64,000 bases of DNA from Halorussus aquaticus (lineage in GTDB: Archaea > Halobacteriota > Halobacteria > Halobacteriales > Haladaptataceae), in assembly GCF_024218795.1 (NCBI RefSeq), contig NZ_CP100400.1, positions 2,232,001 to 2,296,000 of the forward strand. Direction: 5' to 3'. Positions 42,252 through 51,446 of the stretch are shown piece after piece. The notes below the pieces were generated by a model. It searched no databases. It was given only the letters and a program-made list of their open reading frames with translations, and was not told where the DNA came from. Within the stretch, counting starts at the first letter, position 1. The number at the start of each line of letters is the position of its first letter. Position numbers and translations under genes: made by a program.

Positions 42252-43673
42252 ATGCCCACAACCGATACACTGAGTGCCAGCGGCGCTGGCCGTAACCGAT
42301 TCATCTACGTCACCGCCGCGCTGGCCGCCCTCAACGGACTGCTGTTCGGATTCGACACGGGAATCATCTCCGGCGCGTTCCTGTACATCAAACAGACGTT
42401 CTCCATGTCGCCGCTGGTCCGTGGCGTGGTAGTCAGCGGTGCGATGGCGGGTGCCGCGGCCGGGGCCGCGCTCGGCGGGAAACTGGCCGACCGCATCGGT
42501 CGTCGCCGACTCATCCTGCTCGGCGCGGCCGTGTTCTTCGTGGGGTCGTTCACGATGGCCGTCGCGCCGAACGTCCCCGTACTCGTGCTGGGCCGACTCA
42601 TCGACGGGGTCGCCATCGGTTTCGCGTCCATCGTCGGTCCGCTCTACATCTCCGAAATCGCGCCGCCGAAGATTCGGGGCGCGCTCACGTCGCTCAACCA
42701 ACTCATGGTCACGGTCGGTATCCTCGTCTCGTACTTCGTGAACTACGCGTTCGCCGACGCGGGCGCGTGGCGCTGGATGCTCGGGGCCGGGATGGTTCCG
42801 GCGGTCGTCCTCGCCGCGGGGATGGTCAAGATGCCCGAGAGTCCGCGCTGGCTCTTCGAACACGGTCGCCGCGACGAGGCCCGCGAGGTCCTCGAACGCA
42901 CCCGCGAGGGGAGCGTCGAGGCGGAACTGTCCGAAATCTCCGAGACGGTCGAGAAGCAGTCCGGCACGGGTCTCGGCGACCTGCTCCAACCGTGGCTCCG
43001 CCCGGCGCTGGTCGTCGGTCTCGGACTCGCGGTGTTCCAGCAGGTCACGGGCATCAACGCAGTCATGTACTACGCGCCGACGGTCCTCGAATCGACAGGG
43101 TTCGGCAGCGCGACCTCGATTCTGGCGACGGTGGGTATCGGCGTCATCAACGTCGTCATGACAGTCGTCGCCATCGCGCTCATCGACCGCGTCGGGCGGC
43201 GCGCCCTCCTGCTCGTCGGGGTCGGCGGGATGGTCGTCACGCTCGGCGTCCTCGGTGCCGTCTTCTACCTCCCCGGGTTCTCCGGGGCGCTCGGGTGGTT
43301 CGCCACCGGCAGTCTCATGCTGTACGTCGCGTTCTTCGCCATCGGCCTCGGGCCGGTGTTCTGGCTCCTCATCTCCGAGATTTACCCGCTGTCGGCCCGC
43401 GGAACCGCGATGGGGGCGGTGACGGTCGCCAACTGGGGCGCGAACCTCGTGGTCTCGCTGACGTTCCCGATGCTGACCGCCAACGTCGGCACCTCCGTCA
43501 CGTTCTGGCTGTTCGGCGCGTTCAGTCTCGCCGCGCTGGTGTTCACCTATTACGTCGTCCCGGAGACCAAAGGACGGTCGCTCGAAGCGATAGAGGCCGA
43601 CCTCCGCGAGAACGTCGCCACCGCGTCGGCCGGTAGTTCGGTGGACGAGTCGCCCGAAATCGGCGACGACTGA
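42252..43673 (+). CDS. MFS sugar transporter, sugar-porter family
   Basis: This 473-residue protein has twelve helices and the sugar-porter signatures FGFDTGIISGAFLYI, GGKLADRIGRRRLIL, YISEIAPPKIRGAL, PESPRWLFEHGRRDEA, FQQVTGINAVMYYAP (QQxxGxN), and PETKGRSLE at the end. It most likely imports a hexose or pentose by proton symport. I placed the start at the ATG at 42252, 25 codons inside the longer open frame, because the first helix and the usual N-terminus follow directly. An AT-rich promoter region precedes it. Confidence 0.92.
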   Translation: MPTTDTLSASGAGRNRFIYVTAALAALNGLLFGFDTGIISGAFLYIKQTFSMSPLVRGVVVSGAMAGAAAGAALGGKLADRIGRRRLILLGAAVFFVGSFTMAVAPNVPVLVLGRLIDGVAIGFASIVGPLYISEIAPPKIRGALTSLNQLMVTVGILVSYFVNYAFADAGAWRWMLGAGMVPAVVLAAGMVKMPESPRWLFEHGRRDEAREVLERTREGSVEAELSEISETVEKQSGTGLGDLLQPWLRPALVVGLGLAVFQQVTGINAVMYYAPTVLESTGFGSATSILATVGIGVINVVMTVVAIALIDRVGRRALLLVGVGGMVVTLGVLGAVFYLPGFSGALGWFATGSLMLYVAFFAIGLGPVFWLLISEIYPLSARGTAMGAVTVANWGANLVVSLTFPMLTANVGTSVTFWLFGAFSLAALVFTYYVVPETKGRSLEAIEADLRENVATASAGSSVDESPEIGDD

Positions 43674-43679
43674 GAGTCG

Positions 43680-44501
43680 CTACTCCAGACTCAGACCGGG
43701 ATGCCACCGCTCGACGCCCGCCTCCTCCTTCACCTCGTCCATCTGCGCCAGAAGCTTCACCGCGAGGCTGGCCGTCTCGGCGGCCCGGTTCTCGCCCTCT
43801 GTCAGGAACTCGCCCGTCTCCCGGTTGGCGAACACCGAGCAGACCGCGCCCGCCCGCAGGCCGTAGATGTTGGCGAGGGTCATGATGGCGCTGGCCTCCA
43901 TCTCGATGTTCTTGACGTTCGCGTTCTTGAGACCCTCGACGAGTTCGTCGCTCCCGGCGGCCTCGAACCCCTCGAACCCGGGGCGTCCCTGCCCGGCGTA
44001 GAAACTGTCGGCGCTCATCGTGATGCCGGTGTGGTAGTCGTAGCCGAGGCGCTCGGCGGCCGCGACCAGCGCCGAGACGACTTCGTAGTCGGCCACGGCG
44101 GGGTAGTCCTCGCGGACGTACGCGTCGCTCGTACCCTCTTGGCGGACGCCGCCGGTCGTGATTACGAGGTCGCCGACCTCCATGTCGGGTTGAATCGCGC
44201 CGCAGGACCCGACGCGGAGGAAGGTGTCCGCGCCGACGCGGGCCAACTCCTCGACCGCGATTGCGGCCGAGGGGCTTCCGATGCCGGTCGAAGCCACGCT
44301 GATGGGCGTCCCCTCGTAGTCGCCCGTGACGGTCCGGTACTCGCGGTGGTGGCCCATCTCCTCGGCCGAGTCCCAGAACTGGGTTATCTTCTCGATGCGC
44401 TCGGGGTTGCCGGGCAGGAGGACGGCGTCGGCCACGTCGCCCTCGCCGACTTCGAGGTGATACTGCACGTCGTCGTTCGGGTCTTCGCTGTCGCCGGTCA
44501 T
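43680..44501 (-). CDS. udp: uridine phosphorylase
   Basis: Udp splits uridine (and often other pyrimidine or purine nucleosides) with phosphate to base and ribose 1-phosphate. The 273-residue protein of the NP-I family has VLLPGNPERIEKI, ASTGIGSPSAAIAVEEL, LRVGSCGAIQPDMEVGDLVI, and the nucleoside-binding NIEMEASAIMTLA segment. The nearby cytidine deaminase and nucleoside ABC transporter genes support a salvage or catabolic role. It converges with the sugar transporter gene (6-bp gap). Confidence 0.93.
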   Translation of the reverse strand: MTGDSEDPNDDVQYHLEVGEGDVADAVLLPGNPERIEKITQFWDSAEEMGHHREYRTVTGDYEGTPISVASTGIGSPSAAIAVEELARVGADTFLRVGSCGAIQPDMEVGDLVITTGGVRQEGTSDAYVREDYPAVADYEVVSALVAAAERLGYDYHTGITMSADSFYAGQGRPGFEGFEAAGSDELVEGLKNANVKNIEMEASAIMTLANIYGLRAGAVCSVFANRETGEFLTEGENRAAETASLAVKLLAQMDEVKEEAGVERWHPGLSLE

Positions 44502-44611
44502 GCCGTTGGCTGACTCGGCGGCGCGGCTTAAAGGGTTCGTCGCGGCGGCGAAATCGGGGGCGGGCCGACGGAAACGAGGGGCTTTTCTCCGACGCGTTCC
44601 GAGTGCACGGC

Positions 44612-45547
44612 GTGTCGCGCTATCGAGACGCCGCGTTGTTCGTGTTCCTCGCAGTCGCGTGGGGCGGGTCGTTCGTCGCCATCGAGGTGGGACTGGAATC
44701 GCTACCGCCCCTGTTGTTCGGCGCGCTCCGGTACGACGTCGGCGCTGCCATACTCGTCGTCTACGCCGCGGTCGCCCGCGACCGATGGCTGCCCCGGACC
44801 CGCGACGACTACCTCGCGGTCCTCGTCGTCGGCGTGTTCCTCATCACGGCGGCGAACGGACTCCTCTTCGTCGGTCAGCAGTACACGACCGGCGGCGTCG
44901 CGGCGATTCTCTACAGCCTGAACCCGGTGCTGACGACGGGGTTCGCCCGGAGCTTACTCCCCGGCGACCGACTGTCGCCGCTCGGTCTCCTCGGACTGGT
45001 CGTCGGACTCGCTGGCGTCACGCTAGTCGTCCGTCCCGACCCCGCGAACCTGCTCGCGGGCGCGACCGGGAAACTGCTGGTCGTCGGCTCCGCGACCAGC
45101 GTCGCGCTCGGGAGCGTCCTGCTCCGACGGCTACGACCCTCCACCGACAGCACCGCGACGACCGCGTGGGGGATGTTCGTCGGTGCGATACTGATGCACG
45201 GGGCGAGCCTCGCCGGAGGCGAGCCGCCGCGACTCGCCGACGCGCTCGGCCCGCAGGTAGTCGTCCCGTTGGCGTACCTCGGGGTGGTCGCCACCGCGGG
45301 GGCGTACGCCGCATACTTCGGACTGTTGGAGCGTCACAGTCCGGTTCAGGTGAACCTCGTCTCTTATCTCGTGCCGATGGTCACGGCGGTGGCAGGGTGG
45401 GTCCTGCTCGGCGAATCGCTGACCCCGGTGACGATAGTCGGCTTTCTGGTCATCCTCGCCGGGTTCGCACTGGTGAAACGCGAGGCGCTGGTCGCGTTCG
45501 CGGACCGGTACTCGGTCGAAGCCACGCCGCCGACCCGAAACGAGTAG
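44612..45547 (+). CDS. EamA/DMT-superfamily permease
   Basis: This 311-residue membrane protein has ten helices in two five-helix EamA repeats (LAVAWGGSFVAIEVGLESLP in the first; AYLGVVATAGAYAAYFGLLE then VSYLVPMVTAVAGWVLLGE in the second). The family exports amino acids, nucleotides or other small metabolites. I preferred the GTG at 44612 (VSRYRDAAL) to the GTG at 44603, because a GCTTTTC box is about 27 nt upstream of it. The substrate is unknown; the nucleoside genes around it may or may not be related. Confidence 0.85.
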   Translation: MSRYRDAALFVFLAVAWGGSFVAIEVGLESLPPLLFGALRYDVGAAILVVYAAVARDRWLPRTRDDYLAVLVVGVFLITAANGLLFVGQQYTTGGVAAILYSLNPVLTTGFARSLLPGDRLSPLGLLGLVVGLAGVTLVVRPDPANLLAGATGKLLVVGSATSVALGSVLLRRLRPSTDSTATTAWGMFVGAILMHGASLAGGEPPRLADALGPQVVVPLAYLGVVATAGAYAAYFGLLERHSPVQVNLVSYLVPMVTAVAGWVLLGESLTPVTIVGFLVILAGFALVKREALVAFADRYSVEATPPTRNE

Positions 45548-45580
45548 TGGCGCGCAGCGCGGTGGCGGAAGGTTTTCTCG

Positions 45581-45967
45581 TTACTCCAGCATCTCCTCGG
45601 TGATGGTGTCGGGCAGGAGTTGGCCGAGCGTGTACTCCGCCGTGTCGTCGCCTTCGTCACAGACCACCGGCAGGTCGTCGTCGCAGAACTCCGCGAGCGT
45701 CTGTCTGCACATCCCGCAGGGAGTCACGCCGTCGCGCCGGGCGGAACTCACGGCCAGCGCGTCGAACTCGCGGTGGCCCTCCTTGACGGCCTCGGCGACG
45801 GCAACCTCCTCGGCGTGGAGCGAGTTGCTGTAGTTGGCGTTCTCGATGTTGCACCCGACGTAGACGCTCCCGTCTGCGGTCCGGAGCGCCGCGCCGACCG
45901 GATAGTCCGAGTAGGGGACGTGGGCGTCGTCCTGCACCTCGCGGGCGGCCTCGATGAGTTCGTCCAT
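45581..45967 (-). CDS. cdd: cytidine deaminase
   Basis: This 128-residue zinc enzyme converts cytidine and deoxycytidine to the uridines. The active-site motifs are HAE (H51, E53) in NSLHAEEVAVAEA and PCGMCRQ (C84, C87). The short length is that of the tetrameric form, but that form usually has CAE; the HAE zinc ligand set is typical of the long dimeric E. coli type. It lies downstream of the nucleoside ABC transporter genes on the same strand after a 296-bp gap, and its product would be the substrate for Udp. Confidence 0.93.
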   Translation of the reverse strand: MDELIEAAREVQDDAHVPYSDYPVGAALRTADGSVYVGCNIENANYSNSLHAEEVAVAEAVKEGHREFDALAVSSARRDGVTPCGMCRQTLAEFCDDDLPVVCDEGDDTAEYTLGQLLPDTITEEMLE

Positions 45968-46263
45968 AGTGGCGGGGATTGGGTGTCGGCGGTGAAATAT
46001 CTCCCGCTCGGCGCTCACGCGCGAAGGTTCAAGTACGAAGGCGGGACGAATCCCGCACGGACGTTCCGTGCGGTTCCAAAGCGGACAGTTCGCGCGCACT
46101 ACGGGACCGCCAGTCCGACTAACCGGAGACGGCTGAGCCAGTAGCGCCGAGTTACATCCTCGTCGTCTCGTTCGAGGGTCTCGACCGTCCCACCAGCGCG
46201 GGCGGAACTCCGTCGCTACACACGGGAAGAAGGAGTCGCAACTTCGAAAAGACGAACGAACCG
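45968..46263. other. intergenic region with two adjacent hairpins
   Basis: I found no gene here. Two perfect hairpins lie side by side: 46041-46056 (GCGGGA, CGAA, TCCCGC) and 46055-46071 (GCACGGA, CGT, TCCGTGC). They share the short-stem, 3- to 4-nt-loop design of the palindromes in purK and after coxA. They could end the transporter message, form part of the cdd leader, or be a dispersed palindromic element. Confidence 0.55.
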
Positions 46264-47319
46264 CTACTCCTCGCCGGACTCGTAGTGGTCGCCCGCGGCG
46301 TCGGGAATCCGGGTGTGACCGACGAACGCCAGCACGACGACCACCGTCACGTACGGGATGATTCCGATGAGTTCGCTCGGGATGTTGTAGCCGAGTTGCT
46401 GGAGTCGAATCTGGAGCGCGTCCAGACTGGCGAAGAGGAACGACGCGCCGAACGCGCCCAGCGGGTTGTAGTTGCCGAACAGGTAGGCCGTGATGCCGAT
46501 CCAGCCCCGGCCGTTGACCATCGTCGCGCCGCCGCCGATGAACTGGCCGACGCGGCCCAGCGCCAGTCCGGCACCGCCGAGACCAGAGAAGAATCCCGAC
46601 AGCAGGACGCCCGAGTAGCGAATCTTCCGGACGTCCACGCCCACGGTGTCGAGCGCCTTCGGGTTCTCGCCGCTGGCCTCTATCCAGCGCCCGAACGCGG
46701 TCCGGTTCAGCACGTACCACCCGGCGGGGACGGCGACGAGCATCATGACGACCGGCGGACTCGCCGTGAAGAAGGTGACGTCCGTGAACGGAATTCCGAA
46801 CGTCCAGTCGTTCAGCGTGGCGACCGGCGGACTGTTGACCTGTCCCCAGATGACCTTGCTGGCGAACGGCGCGAGACCGAGTGCGATGAGCCACACCGCG
46901 AGTCCCGCGATAATCTGGTCGGCCTTGAACTCGATGCAGATAACCGCGAACAGCAGCGCGAACAGGACGCTCGCGAGCACGGCGACCGCGAACCCGAGCC
47001 AGAGTTGCAGTTGCGTGGGACTGCCGCTGCTTATCGTTCCGGCCACCGCGATGGAGGTGAACGCCGAGATGATGAGCAGCCCTTCGAGACCGATGTTGAT
47101 GACGCCGCTCTTCTCGGCGAAGATACCGCCGAGCGCGGCGAACGCGATGGGGACCGTGAGCCGAAGCACCGACCTGACGTAGTTGGCGTCCACGATGCGG
47201 ACGATCTCGGAGACCGGACTCTCGGGGAAGAACAGTTCGACCGCGACCAGCGCGAGGGCGGCCAGAACCGCGATACCCCCGAGCCACCGTCGCTTCTGCG
47301 AGGGGTCGGCGTAACTCAT
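46264..47319 (-). CDS. nucleoside ABC transporter permease 2
   Basis: This 351-residue permease of the branched-chain/ribose superfamily has about ten helices with LTVPIAFAALGGIFAEKSGVINIGLEGLL near the start. This is the signature of the second permease (NupQ/YufQ type) of BMP-dependent nucleoside importers. The coupling segment reads GENPKALDTVGVDVRKIRYSGVLLSG. It overlaps the first permease gene by 4 nt. With its partner it would form the heterodimeric channel for nucleosides. Confidence 0.88.
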   Translation of the reverse strand: MSYADPSQKRRWLGGIAVLAALALVAVELFFPESPVSEIVRIVDANYVRSVLRLTVPIAFAALGGIFAEKSGVINIGLEGLLIISAFTSIAVAGTISSGSPTQLQLWLGFAVAVLASVLFALLFAVICIEFKADQIIAGLAVWLIALGLAPFASKVIWGQVNSPPVATLNDWTFGIPFTDVTFFTASPPVVMMLVAVPAGWYVLNRTAFGRWIEASGENPKALDTVGVDVRKIRYSGVLLSGFFSGLGGAGLALGRVGQFIGGGATMVNGRGWIGITAYLFGNYNPLGAFGASFLFASLDALQIRLQQLGYNIPSELIGIIPYVTVVVVLAFVGHTRIPDAAGDHYESGEE

Positions 47320-48596
47320 CTGTCGTCACCTCCTTGGTCGCCGTCGGCACTTCCGCCTGTCGTCTCGCCCGCGCCGTCGGTGGCGACCGAGGGTCGCTCG
47401 TCGCCGAACCGGAACCGCGCGCCGACCATCCGGAAGAACTCGGGCATGGCGACGAACAGGATGATGAGACCGCGCAGGACCCCGACCAACTGCTTCGGGA
47501 CCGAAAGCTGGAACTCGATGGCCAGACTGCCGGTCTTGAGCGCGCCGAACAGCAGTGCGGCCGGAATCACTCCGAGCGGGTTGTTCCCCGCGAGGATGGA
47601 GACGGTGATGCCGTCGAACCCCAGCGACGGGATGCCCGTCCGCCAGCGCGAGGCGACCATGAGGACGTACACCGCGCCGCCGATACCGCCGATTGCGCCC
47701 GACAGCGCCATGCTCGACACCATCGTCTTCTTGGCATCGACGCCGCCGTACTCGGCGGCCTCGGGTTGGACGCCGCTGGTTCGGAGGTCGTATCCGAACG
47801 CGGTCCCGTTGAGCATCCAGTAGATGCCGCCCGCGAGGACGAGTGCGCCGACCAGCGCGACCATCGAGAACACCGTCGTGTTGAAGAACACCGGGCGAAG
47901 TTGCGCGAAGGCCGGAATCGCTCGCGTCTGCACGGTCTGGCTCCCCGGGTCCTTGAACACCTCCGAGACGAGCGTGAACGCGATGCCGGACGCGACGAAG
48001 TTGAGCATGATGGTCGTGATGACCTCGTTCGCACCGGCGTAGGCCTTCAGCGCGCCCGGAATCGCACCCCAAATTCCACCGACCAGCGCACCCGCGAGCA
48101 GGCCGACCGAGACGAGAATCAACGCGCCCGCGATGCCCGCGGGGACGACCGGCGCGACCCAGAGGACCGCGAGCGCGGTTCCGAGCGCGCCCAACACGAG
48201 TTGCCCTTGCGTTCCGATGTTGAACATCCCGGCGCGGAACGACACCGCGACTGCCAGCCCCGTGAACAGGAGCAGCGTCGTCTCCTTGAGCGTGATGGCG
48301 ACGTTGTACGGCGGCCACACCGCGCCGACGAGCAGGACCCGATACACCGCGACCGGGTCGTAACAGAACGACCCGACGCCCGACGCGGCGAAGAACGGAC
48401 TCTCGCAGGTCGCCACCCATCCCGAGACGAGGATGACCAGCGCGCCGACGACCACCGATAGCACGAGCGCCGCGAGGCTGATGAGGATGCGCTCGGCCGC
48501 GGAGGCGTCCACGAGTCTCGCCAGCGCGCGGTCGGCCCGGTCCTGCCACGAGTCGTCGGGGTTCGGGTCGGCGCGTTCGTCGTCGGAGTCGCTCAT
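47316..48596 (-). CDS. nucleoside ABC transporter permease 1
   Basis: This 426-residue permease (NupP/YufP type) has a hydrophilic N-terminus of about 35 residues, then about ten helices. Motifs are LLFTGLAVAVSFRAGMFNIGTQGQL, IPGALKAYAGANEVITTIMLNF, and the coupling region SGVQPEAAEYGGVDAKK. It overlaps the ATPase stop upstream and the second permease start downstream by 4 nt each. It has an acidic, low-complexity C-terminal tail typical of halophiles. Confidence 0.88.
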   Translation of the reverse strand: MSDSDDERADPNPDDSWQDRADRALARLVDASAAERILISLAALVLSVVVGALVILVSGWVATCESPFFAASGVGSFCYDPVAVYRVLLVGAVWPPYNVAITLKETTLLLFTGLAVAVSFRAGMFNIGTQGQLVLGALGTALAVLWVAPVVPAGIAGALILVSVGLLAGALVGGIWGAIPGALKAYAGANEVITTIMLNFVASGIAFTLVSEVFKDPGSQTVQTRAIPAFAQLRPVFFNTTVFSMVALVGALVLAGGIYWMLNGTAFGYDLRTSGVQPEAAEYGGVDAKKTMVSSMALSGAIGGIGGAVYVLMVASRWRTGIPSLGFDGITVSILAGNNPLGVIPAALLFGALKTGSLAIEFQLSVPKQLVGVLRGLIILFVAMPEFFRMVGARFRFGDERPSVATDGAGETTGGSADGDQGGDDR

Positions 48597-50149
48597 CGTT
48601 CACCTCCCACGGCGTCGGCGATGCTGGGCGCGTTCTCGGGGTGTTCGCCCGCCATCAGCAGGCCGAGTTCCTCCTCGGTCACGCGGTCGGGGTCAACGAC
48701 GTCCATGATTTCGCCCTCGTACATCACGGCGAGGCGGTCCGAGAGCTGTTGGACCTCGTCCAGTTTCGAGGAGACGAGCAGGATGGTCTTGCCCTCGCGC
48801 CGCAGGTCGAGGATGCGCTCGTGGATGAACTCGATGCTCCCCACGTCCACCCCGCGAGTCGGATGCGAGGCGACCACCACTTCGGGGTCGCGGGCGAACT
48901 CCCGTCCGACCACGAACTTTTGCTGGTTGCCGCCCGACAGCGACTCGGACTCGGCGTCCGGGTTCGGCGGGCGCACGTCGTACTCCTCGATGATTTCTTC
49001 GGCGTGGTCGCGGGTGTGCCCCCAGTCGATGCGACCCTTCTCAGCGAACTCGGACGTGTGTTGGCTCCCGAGCAGACCGTTCTCCACGAGGTCGAACTCC
49101 ATCACGAGACCGCGTTCCTGCCGGTCCTCGGGGACGTACGCCATCCCCGCGTCGATTCGCTCGCGCCGCGAGAGGTCGGTCACGTCCCGTCCGTAGAGCG
49201 AGACCGACCCCGATTCGGGCGCGGCGAGACCGGTAATCGCCTCGACGAGTTCCGACTGGCCGTTGCCGTCCACTCCGGCGATGCCGAACACTTCGCCCTC
49301 GCGGGCGGTGATATCGACGTCGCTGACCTGTTCGACGCCCCGGTCGTCGGTGACCCGCAGGTTCGACACCGACAGTCCCACCTCGCCCGGTTCGACCGGT
49401 TCCTTGTCGGCCTCCAGCAGGACCTCCCGCCCGACCATCAGTTCCGCGAGTTCCTCTCGACTCGTGGCGTCGGCGTCCACCGTCCCGACGTTCCTGCCGT
49501 CTCGGAGGACCGTGATGTCGTCGGCCGACTCCATCGCCTCGCCGAGTTTGTGCGTGATGAAGATGATGGTCTTGTCCTCGGCGGCGAGTTCCTCGAACAC
49601 CTCGAAGAGGTCCTCGACTTCTTGGGGCGTGAGGACCGCGGTCGGTTCGTCAAGAATCAGTACGTCGGCACCGCCGTACAGGGCTTTCAAGATTTCGACC
49701 CGCTGTTGCACGCCGACGCTCACGTCCTCGATGCGGGCGGTCGGGTCCACGTCGAACCCGTAGCGCTCGCTCAGTTCCCTGACGTCTCGCTCTGCCTGTG
49801 CGCGGTCCATGGCCAGTCCGCCCCACTTCCGGGGTTCGTGGCCGAGGACAATGTTCTCGGCCGTGGTCAGGGTGTCGACTAGCATGAAGTGCTGGTGAAT
49901 CATCCCGACGCCCGCGTCGATAGCGTCGCGCGGCGTGTCGAACGTACGAGGCTCCCCGTGGAGATGGACGGTACCCCCCTCGGGCTGATAGAGACCGTAC
50001 AGGACGTTCATCAGCGTCGTTTTACCCGCGCCGTTCTCGCCGAGCAGGGCGTGGACGGTTCCCTCCTCGACTTCGAGGTCGACCTCGTCGTTGGCGACGA
50101 CCCCGGGGAATCGCTTGGTGATTCCCTCGAGATGGACGGCTACGCTCAT
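48593..50149 (-). CDS. nucleoside ABC transporter ATPase, double-domain
   Basis: This 518-residue ATPase carries two nucleotide-binding domains, as in ribose- and nucleoside-type importers. Domain one has an intact Walker A (GENGAGKTT) and a variant signature (DVSVGVQQRVEIL). Domain two has a degenerate Walker A (GNGQSELVEAI) but a good signature (LSGGNQQK). One-sided catalysis is normal for this family (NupO/RbsA). I used the ATG at 50149 (MSVAVHLEGITKRF), since the upstream sequence lacks family character. Confidence 0.92.
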   Translation of the reverse strand: MSVAVHLEGITKRFPGVVANDEVDLEVEEGTVHALLGENGAGKTTLMNVLYGLYQPEGGTVHLHGEPRTFDTPRDAIDAGVGMIHQHFMLVDTLTTAENIVLGHEPRKWGGLAMDRAQAERDVRELSERYGFDVDPTARIEDVSVGVQQRVEILKALYGGADVLILDEPTAVLTPQEVEDLFEVFEELAAEDKTIIFITHKLGEAMESADDITVLRDGRNVGTVDADATSREELAELMVGREVLLEADKEPVEPGEVGLSVSNLRVTDDRGVEQVSDVDITAREGEVFGIAGVDGNGQSELVEAITGLAAPESGSVSLYGRDVTDLSRRERIDAGMAYVPEDRQERGLVMEFDLVENGLLGSQHTSEFAEKGRIDWGHTRDHAEEIIEEYDVRPPNPDAESESLSGGNQQKFVVGREFARDPEVVVASHPTRGVDVGSIEFIHERILDLRREGKTILLVSSKLDEVQQLSDRLAVMYEGEIMDVVDPDRVTEEELGLLMAGEHPENAPSIADAVGGER

Positions 50150-50252
50150 TCTTAGTCGGTGTTCTCGGCCTTCCCGCTTAAGATGCGCGGATTTACAGAG
50201 CAACCCTTAGATAAAGTACGTGTTCGGCGGTCGGCCCTTTTTCTCGCGGCGA

Positions 50253-51329
50253 CTACTGCGTGGTCGTCGTCGCCTGCCCGACTTGGGACGGCTTGGTCGG
50301 AACCGTAATCTCGCCGTTCACGATTCGCTGCTTCGACTGTTCGAGCGCCGACTTGACCTCCTGCGGAATCTCCGACGCGAGCTGCGACCCGTACACCGCT
50401 TCGACGCCGTTCTCTTGGAGTCCGAGTCTGTTGACGGAACCGCCTTGGAAGTTGCCGTTGACGACTCGCTCGACGGACTGGAGCACCGCTTGGTCGACGT
50501 GTTTGACCATGCTGGCCAGAATCACGTCGGCGTAGTCCGGCAGGCTCTCGGACTGGTCGGCGTCCACGCCGATGGCGTAGCGACCACTGCTCTGGGCCGC
50601 TTTGAACACGCCGGTCCCCGTCCCGCCCGCGGCGTGGTAGATGATGTCCGCGCCGTTGTCGTACATCGAATTGGCGATGGACTGCCCCTTCGCGGGGTCG
50701 CTCCACGCGCCCGCGTACGCAGAGAGGACGTTGACGTCGGGGTTCGCGTGCTCGACTCCGGCGAGATACCCCGCCTCGAACTTCTTGATGAGGGGGACCT
50801 CTTTGCCGCCGACGAAGCCGACGGTGAGATCGTCGTTGGTCTCGCCCGCACCGGCGCTGAAGTCCATGTCGGTCATCAGGCCCGCGAGATGGCCGACTTG
50901 GAACGACCCCTGCTGTTCCTTGAACACGTAACTGGCGACGTTCGGCTGTTCGACGACGGTGTCCACGACCATGAACCGCTGGTCGGAGAAACGCTGGGCG
51001 TTGCGCTGGAGGGCCTCGGCCTGCACGAAGCCGATGCAGCAGATGAGTTCGTAGTCCGGATTCTGGGACCGGGCGAACCGCCGCTGGAGCGTCGCCACGT
51101 CGCTCGGACTGCTCGGTTCGGCGTTCTGGAACTCCACCGCGAACTCGTCGGCCGCTTGCTGGACCCCTCTGTGGGCCATGTCGTTGAACGAGTTGTCCCC
51201 CAGTCCGCCGGTGGCGTACACCATCCCGACGTTGGTCGTGTCGTCCTGCAGGAATCCGGTCGATCCGAAGGCGGCCGCCCCACCCAGTAGCTGCAAGAAT
51301 CGTCGTCTGTGTTCGTGTTTCCCCCGCAT
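50253..51329 (-). CDS. BMP-family nucleoside-binding protein, non-lipidated paralogue
   Basis: This 358-residue substrate-binding protein of the BMP/PnrA family begins RGKHEHRRRFLQLLGG, a Tat-like signal with RRR, but no cysteine follows the hydrophobic region (AAAFGSTGFLQDDT), so there is no lipobox. The mature part contains NVGMVYATGGLGDNSFNDMAHRG, the BMP nucleoside-site signature. It is the close paralogue of the gene immediately upstream; long stretches such as SFQVGHLAGLMTDMDFSAGA are the same in both. It lies 103 bp before the ATPase gene. The ATG at 51347 is a possible alternative start. Confidence 0.88.
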   Translation of the reverse strand: MRGKHEHRRRFLQLLGGAAAFGSTGFLQDDTTNVGMVYATGGLGDNSFNDMAHRGVQQAADEFAVEFQNAEPSSPSDVATLQRRFARSQNPDYELICCIGFVQAEALQRNAQRFSDQRFMVVDTVVEQPNVASYVFKEQQGSFQVGHLAGLMTDMDFSAGAGETNDDLTVGFVGGKEVPLIKKFEAGYLAGVEHANPDVNVLSAYAGAWSDPAKGQSIANSMYDNGADIIYHAAGGTGTGVFKAAQSSGRYAIGVDADQSESLPDYADVILASMVKHVDQAVLQSVERVVNGNFQGGSVNRLGLQENGVEAVYGSQLASEIPQEVKSALEQSKQRIVNGEITVPTKPSQVGQATTTTQ

Positions 51330-51446
51330 ACCCCTCACGTTCATCATCGACCGTGATATAGTCGGCGCTTTGTTGCCCGTCGGGCCGCGTGAAACCGAAA
51401 TAGAGAGACCGAAACGTAGAACGAGAACGGTATCGACGGTGGAACC

